Source: Cycas panzhihuaensis (Eukaryota > Cycadophyta). Taken from it: a DNA stretch of 64,000 bases. The first letter of the stretch is position 1. The number at the start of each line of letters is the position of its first letter. The notes under the pieces are model-generated. The model was given only the letters and a program-made list of their open reading frames with translations, was not told the DNA's origin and made no database searches. Both the position numbers and the translations under genes were made by a program. The DNA is taken from the NCBI GenBank assembly GCA_023213395.1, contig CM041465.1, positions 190,533,741 through 190,597,740 on the forward strand, in the 5' to 3' direction. Below are positions 58,605 to 64,000 of the stretch, one piece after another.

Positions 58605-58974
58605 TGATCTATAAACATATACCCTGATTCAAGTATAGTAATCAAAATATTAACAAATATTCAATATATCAAGCAAATAATCACAACAAATAAGAATGCA
58701 AATATGTGGGTGAATTTCCCACACTGCAAACTCTCTCTTAGGTAGAGCTTCTACATTAATCATGAATTAGCATGAATGTACAAGCATGTGGGGCAATATT
58801 TATAGCCATCCACCAAGGTTATAATGCAATGGGATATGTTGACTTAACGACATAAGAGATGGAGCTGACCTCACTATCTAATATGATTAAATTATATCAG
58901 GGGTCCATTAATACATTATAAACATTAATTTACATAAAAAGAAGAAATGGAGAAGGTATTATAAAGTTGTAACT
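58605..58974 (-). repeat. 3' LTR of copia H
   Basis: About 370 bp, TGATCTATAAAC on the plus strand to TAAAGTTGTAACT, next to the complement of a purine tract (CCCCCCCTTAATAG). Left flank CGTCA (58600-58604) would be the target duplication, but its partner is outside the window. Confidence 0.75.
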
Positions 58975-58989
58975 CCCCCCCTTAATAGC

Positions 58990-60660
58990 AACTTTATTTC
59001 TTCAAATACCAAAGTCAAATCTAAACCACTCAAACTTTAGTTTACTAAGTGCTTTAGTGAAGATGTCTGTAACTTGGTATTTAATAGGATGGTATATGAG
59101 ATCAAATTCTTCATTCTAGACATGCTCATGGATGAAGTGATGGTGGACCTCAATGTGTTTGGTTCTAGTATGGAATATAAGATTCTTTGTCATCTTCAAT
59201 ACACTCTAGTTATTACAATACAAGATGGTGGGTGATGAAGTCTACCGATGTCCAAGCTCAGTGAGAATCCTTATAAGCCAAATCAACTTGGTTTTAGCAT
59301 GGACAACTATTTTACATTCTACTTTAGTGGAGGAAATGACAACATTAGGTTGCTTCTTATAGCTCCATGAGATTACAATTGAGTTCATATTAAAACAATA
59401 GCCTAAAGTTAAATGGTATATATCCTAATCAACATCTGTATGTCCCTTTAGAATAGGTGATTCAGTCTTGTTATACTCAAGGCCAAACTGATGAGTGTTG
59501 CAAATATGTTTGAGGATCTTGATGGCTAGTTTCTAATGAGATGTTTTAGGTTGTGATATATACCTAGAGTAGATCCCTCCTGCATATGAGATTTCTGAGT
59601 AAGTATGAGTGAGATAGATGAGACTCTCAACTAACTGTCAGTATAAAGTGGGATCAAAAGGTTTTCCTTGTTTATTTAGGTTTAACTTCATTCATGTCTC
59701 CATAGGAATTAATGTAGGTTTATAATCTATCATCATAAATCTTTCTAAGAGTTCATTAGCATTCTCAGTTTGAGTTAGGAGGATGTGTCTTAGTTCTTGC
59801 CAAACTTCACTTTCAAGGAAGTAGTAAAGCAAGCCAAGGTTACTCATCTTAAAGTTGCTTTCTAACTCTAATTAGATCCAAGAAATTCTGTTTGTATTAT
59901 TACCAGTGATAGTAAGATCATCCACATTAAGTATAATGATGGTGATCAAATTATCTATAACCTGGATATAGAGATCAAGGTTAGAGGGTGAATGATTGAA
60001 TCCATATCGAGTGAGAAATGCATCTATCTTTATATACCAGGCATATGGTGCCTACTTGAGTCCATAAAGGGCTTTCTTGAGTCTATAAACTAAGCGTTCT
60101 TGTCCTAAAAGAGTATAGTTTCGGGGTTGTTTCACAAAAACCTCTTCTTAGGATCTCCATTGAGAAAAGCACTCTTCACATCTATTTGGTAAATAATCTA
60201 TCTAAATTAGGCTACTAGGGATATAACCAAACAAAATATAGTCATGTTAGCTACCTTTACAAAGGTCTCATCGTAGTCAATTCCTTCTTACTATTCAAAA
60301 CCTCTTACAATAAGGCAAGCTTTATAATGCTGTATGGTGCCATCTGCATAGAACTTTGTCTTATATAACCATCTATAGTTAATTGCTTTCTATCTAAGTA
60401 GCAATTAAGTTAGCTTCCAAGTGTTATTTTTTAAGATAGAATTCATCTCTTTATTCATAGTTACTTTCCATATTTGGTCTTTGAAACTACCTCCTCAAAT
60501 GTGGAAGGATCGAGAGTTTCAAGTACACGTTCCATAAGGGTAAATTTTGTAGAATGTCTCATCTTGGAAGGCCTCTTTGCAGCTATGGGAGGAGTAAGAG
60601 CATCCTTTAAAAGCTATTGTACCCACTTAGGATGTGGCTAAAACCTAGTGGCTTTCACTT
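58990..60660 (-). pseudogene. Reverse transcriptase and RNase H of copia H
   Basis: The active site is at 59917-59925 in the context IIILNVDDLTITG (usual YVDD, here N-V-D-D). The family's LKxALYGLKQAPRAWY region at 60020-60090 is readable in broken frame. RNase H C-terminal blocks lie at 59010-59180 (EPNTLRSTITSS, corresponding to TKHIEVxxHFI). Frames are interrupted by many stops. Confidence 0.8.
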
Positions 60661-60839
60661 GAAGATCATCAATTGAAATGGGAGGCAAGTTTATGCTTGC
60701 TTAAGTGGATGACAAAGAAACTTCTAGAATTGATGATGGACTAAGAGTGTAGGAGGAATCTAGTATAGGTGTCTCTAAAATTTATCTAAGGGTCACTTAT
60801 GATGCACCAACTTCATCTGTTGCTACTTTCTAAGGTTTT

Positions 60840-61700
60840 GGAGGCATTAATTCCTATGGTTCTTTAGCAAAGATTACATTGCGTATCATGTAAGCTTAGT
60901 TACCAATTGTTTCAAAGAATTTATAGGCTTTACAACTAGGTACATAGCTAAGGAAGATGTACTTAAGGCTCTTGTTATCAAGATTTTTTTAGGTATCCTT
61001 TGGGATATATTTATATGCCATACATCCAAATATCCTCAAGTGAGCTACAAATGGTTTTTTGCCTAACAAAGCTTCTTCAGGAGTAATGTTCCTAACTACA
61101 ACTATGAGACTTATGTTGGTTAGGTAAGCAATCATGGCAATGGCATCAGCCCAAAATCTGGTGGTAAGGTTGAAAGCATTAAGCATGGATTTTTCCTTAT
61201 TGATTAAAGTCTGATTCATCCTTTCAGTATACTATTCTGTTAGGGTGTGTAAAGAGCAAAAAATTGACATTGGATGCCATGTTCTTTATAAAAATTATTG
61301 AACTAATTTGAAATATACTCACCACCATTATTAGATCTAAGGGTCTTTATTTTCATCCCACTTCTATCTAGGGCTTGATATTTATTTCTTAAGAAATAGA
61401 TCCAAACTTTCCTTAAGAAGTCATCTATGAAGGCGATAAAATACCTACTACCATTGAGAGATTGGGTGGATATACAGCCACAAATATTAAAATGGACCAA
61501 CTCTAATGGTTGTCAAGCTTTCCATGCATTCATGGAAGGGAATTTTTCTCATTGTTATTTTTCCTTTAGGCAAGTCTTACATATATTTTGGTATCTCTTA
61601 ATTTTGGATAGGTCATATATGATTTTGAGCCTAGACATGAGGTTCAAGCTTTGTATATTTAAATGACCTAGGCATTGATGCCATAGGTGGTATTTGGATC
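60840..61700 (-). pseudogene. Integrase of copia H, two Asp-to-Asn changes and an internal deletion
   Basis: 61303-61500 reads MVHFNICGCISTQSLNGSRY, FIAFIDDFLRKVWIYF and TLRSNNGGEYISN. Both positions of the catalytic aspartates (usual HxDICGP and RSDNGGEY) are Asn; the second is at 61315-61335. Roughly a dozen residues usual between the KxKxEAL and SGxKIK segments are missing. 60989-61219 continues MNQTLINKEKSML, RFWADAIAMIAYLTN and GKKPFVAHLRIFGCMAYKYI, the integrase C-terminus, well kept. Confidence 0.88.
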
Positions 61701-63620
61701 TATTTATGATCACTTCATCTTTTGAACGGGAGCATTCTCCTAGTTCTTATATGTAAGGGGATGCTTCATCAATTACATCCTTCCCCTTATCAGATTGAGT
61801 AGTGTTGGACATGGAATAAGATTCATGTTGAGGAGTAGTGGTAAGGGGGATACTATCTAACCTGTATAAGCCACCATCTTCATGTCCTATGACCATAAGT
61901 TTGCCTATAGTATGGTCTATAATTCTGCAAATACCCTAGCTAAAGAGGACATATAAGTTCTACTTATCCATTTGGCTAATGGAAAGCAAGTTCATATTTA
62001 TACCAAGTACAAGGAACACATTGCTTATATGGTGTCTAATGTTGGAGTCCTTTAATGTTATTAGTGCCCTACTAATTTTGGTCATATTATAAGTCATGTT
62101 ATCTCAAAATGTGACCATTTAAGTGTTGATTGGTTGGGTTTCTTCCAGCATTTCTTTAGAACCTATCATGTATCTTATTGCACCAGAATCTAGAAGCCAT
62201 GTGGTCTCATTAAATTGTGAGGATAATGCTATAAAAAATATATTATAGGAGGAGGATTCCTAACCATCTCCCATATTACCACCTTGTTATTGATTATATT
62301 ATTAGTTCCTTTAATTCTTGATTGAGAATTATTGCCTATTTTGAGGTCTTTATCCTTGTGTGGGCCTTGGATTCCAATTCTGCTGATAGAATTAGCCTTG
62401 AAGTTGGTATGATGCCCCCTCTTATGGGTAAAAAAGGTCTTCTTGGTGTTGAACGGGACCACTTTATTGATAATAAGGGCCTTCTTATTGTAGAAAAGAG
62501 GCTCCTTGAGGAGGGCATGGTTCTCCTTATTAATAAGAAACTCCTTATCTTTGTTGATTATAACTAGGGCCTCCTTGATTATATGTGGGTGTTTCTTATT
62601 GATAAATGGGAGGTGGTTGTTGATAAATTAGCCCATATACTTGGATCCCTTGGTTTTAAAAGAGTTATAAATCAACTTATCTTCTCCTTCATTCAATAGA
62701 TAGGTGTTTAGATTTTCTATAGTAGAGGTAAGTGACATTTTGTTTGTCCTACTGATTCTTTTAAGACTATCCATGTTGTTTGATGCTATGACCATTGAGA
62801 CTACTAATTTTGATAAGAGGAGGAGGAGGTGTTAACAAGATGCTACTGAGTTAGCTACTAATATGGCTCTTATGATATAGATAAAATCCAAGAGTTGAGC
62901 TAGGTATTATTACTGACTAAGATATTGGGCTACTCTATTAACAGTCTTGCCCTTTTCTAAGTTTCAGGTTACAAAAGCGAGAGTTGAGTTAGATGTCAAT
63001 GTTACCCCTAGTCAGGTGAGTATATTCTTCTCTCAAAGCAAGAACCCCTCAAAGGTTATGAAGTCCATCTTAGAATAGTTATTATTTAAGTTGAAGACAA
63101 AGGAGTAATATTCAATAGGTAAAATGTTTATAATGGTTGAGATTATATCATGGTCAAAAGGTAGCTCACCAAGAATAAACAATTAGTTTCTAATGGTTTT
63201 GACTTTAGTTAAATGATTTGTAATGATTTTAGAAAAACGTATAGCAAATAGGTAAGCCTTGAGGGTAAGGAAACTAGATTCATCCTTTCTCTCATAAAGG
63301 GAATAAAGTATATTCTAAGCTTCATTTAAGTATTATGTTGTTTTGATATTTTGATCCACTTGGTCTTCAACCGCTAAGTGGAGGAAGGATAATGCTATGT
63401 TATCCTTAGCTTTGAAGATTGTTAAGGCTACAAGATTGGGTGGAATAGTTTTAGTAGGACCATTAAGATCTTGAGTGGGCTTAGGCATGGGTATATCCAC
63501 ATTAATGTAGGCCTAATATTCATTCATGATGAGTAAGTTTTGTACTTATTTTTTTTATGGTATAAAATTATTAATGCCATTAAGTTTGATTTTGTTAGAA
63601 AGAAGTATTTATAATGCCAT
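61700..63620 (-). pseudogene. Gag, protease and GAG-pre region of copia H
   Basis: The gag start codon is at 63620 (MAL...), then LNGINNFIPWKKQVQNLL and KTIPPNLVALTIFKAKDN, and near 63050-63100 VDQNIKTT-like text. The pattern is copia Gag. The protease/GAG-pre part lies at about 61700-62250. Stops throughout. 62229-62462 is a K/R/N-rich stretch that probably represents the tail around the zinc knuckle. Confidence 0.65.
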
Positions 63621-64000
63621 GTTTGAAGGGTTTTTGTGTTTGATATATTTAAATTTTTTTATAAGATAAGGTACTAATCTACTTAAGTGGCTTCTAATCT
63701 AGGATTCTAAGGCTAAGGATCTCTAGGAAAACTCTCAGTTACTATCTTATCTAATGGCCCTTGCCCATAAGTGGCAAACTACAGACTCAATATACTAGCA
63801 TATAAGCTCAAGGGCTTGATATACCTCAGTACATAGGTTATAAAGATGGCCCTAAGATCCCCTTAATTTATTTCCCCACCTACATCGGTCCTATGCCGAA
63901 TAACAGATCTAATAGTGAGAACTTACTAACTAAGGTACTCAACCCCTAGTTCTAGCCTGGTCTCCAAACTCTAAAAGATAAAGTTTCTACCTCAGCCTAC
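63621..64000 (-). other. Leader of copia H up to the window edge
   Basis: No primer site, LTR or coding motif was recognised. It shares style with the leader of copia E but no exact match was established. Confidence 0.4.

Larger units (their letters stand above)
58605..64000 (-). mobile_element. Ty1/copia element H, right end outside window
   Basis: Minus-strand 3' LTR, polypurine tract, RNase H, RT, integrase, protease and gag, in complete copia order. The gag start is near 63620; primer site and 5' LTR are not seen before the edge. Related to E by Gag sequence. Stops and a catalytic loss in integrase show it is dead. Confidence 0.88.

Overview
The window reads as intergenic plant chromosomal DNA. 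It is very AT-rich and poor in CpG, and almost every stretch that can be named is a decayed LTR retrotransposon (Ty1/copia or Ty3/gypsy) with plant-type tRNA-iMet primer sites (TGGTATCAGAGC and decayed forms). No intact host gene, tRNA, rRNA or CRISPR was found. The low GC, old LTR pairs, heavy nesting and pervasive C-to-T/G-to-A decay suggest a large, heavily methylated plant genome. A gymnosperm, perhaps a gnetophyte, is a guess and not proven.

Layout. 1-4560: internal part of a minus-strand gypsy element (A), then its probable 5' LTR. 5024-8860: old unassigned sequence with one polypurine tract/LTR start at 8540. 8860-9660: an unusual CpG-rich block with a short tandem array. 9665-12668: first copy of a 3-kb repeat (R) with a LINE-ORF1-like DUF4283 remnant and a long purine-rich half. 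14468-28135: plus-strand gypsy chromovirus B (221-bp LTRs, PBS, gag, protease, RT, integrase, chromodomain-like end). It was split by a complete minus-strand copia (14896-22491, TSD CATAC) and by a solo LTR of that same copia family in the opposite direction (26229-26540, TSD ATACT). 28136-29852: two orphan 5' LTR/PBS units (I, J). 29853-35132: a complete copia D (TSD GGTTA), the best-preserved reading frames in the window.

36260-38262: gypsy K (gag, protease, RT, cut off). 38303-48756: second copy of R, carrying a tRNA-type SINE (38586-38751) and split by an LTR element O (39559-46628, TSD TCCAA), which itself carries nested copia C (39838-45997). 48757-64000: copia fragments E, F, G and H, the first, second and fourth on the minus strand and G on the plus strand. 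H runs off the right edge.

None of the elements looks autonomous today. Reading frames are broken by stops, zinc-knuckle cysteines are repeatedly changed to tyrosine, and integrase aspartates to asparagine. The nesting gives a relative order of events: B before copia B and its sibling solo LTR; R before O and E; C after O; G before H.
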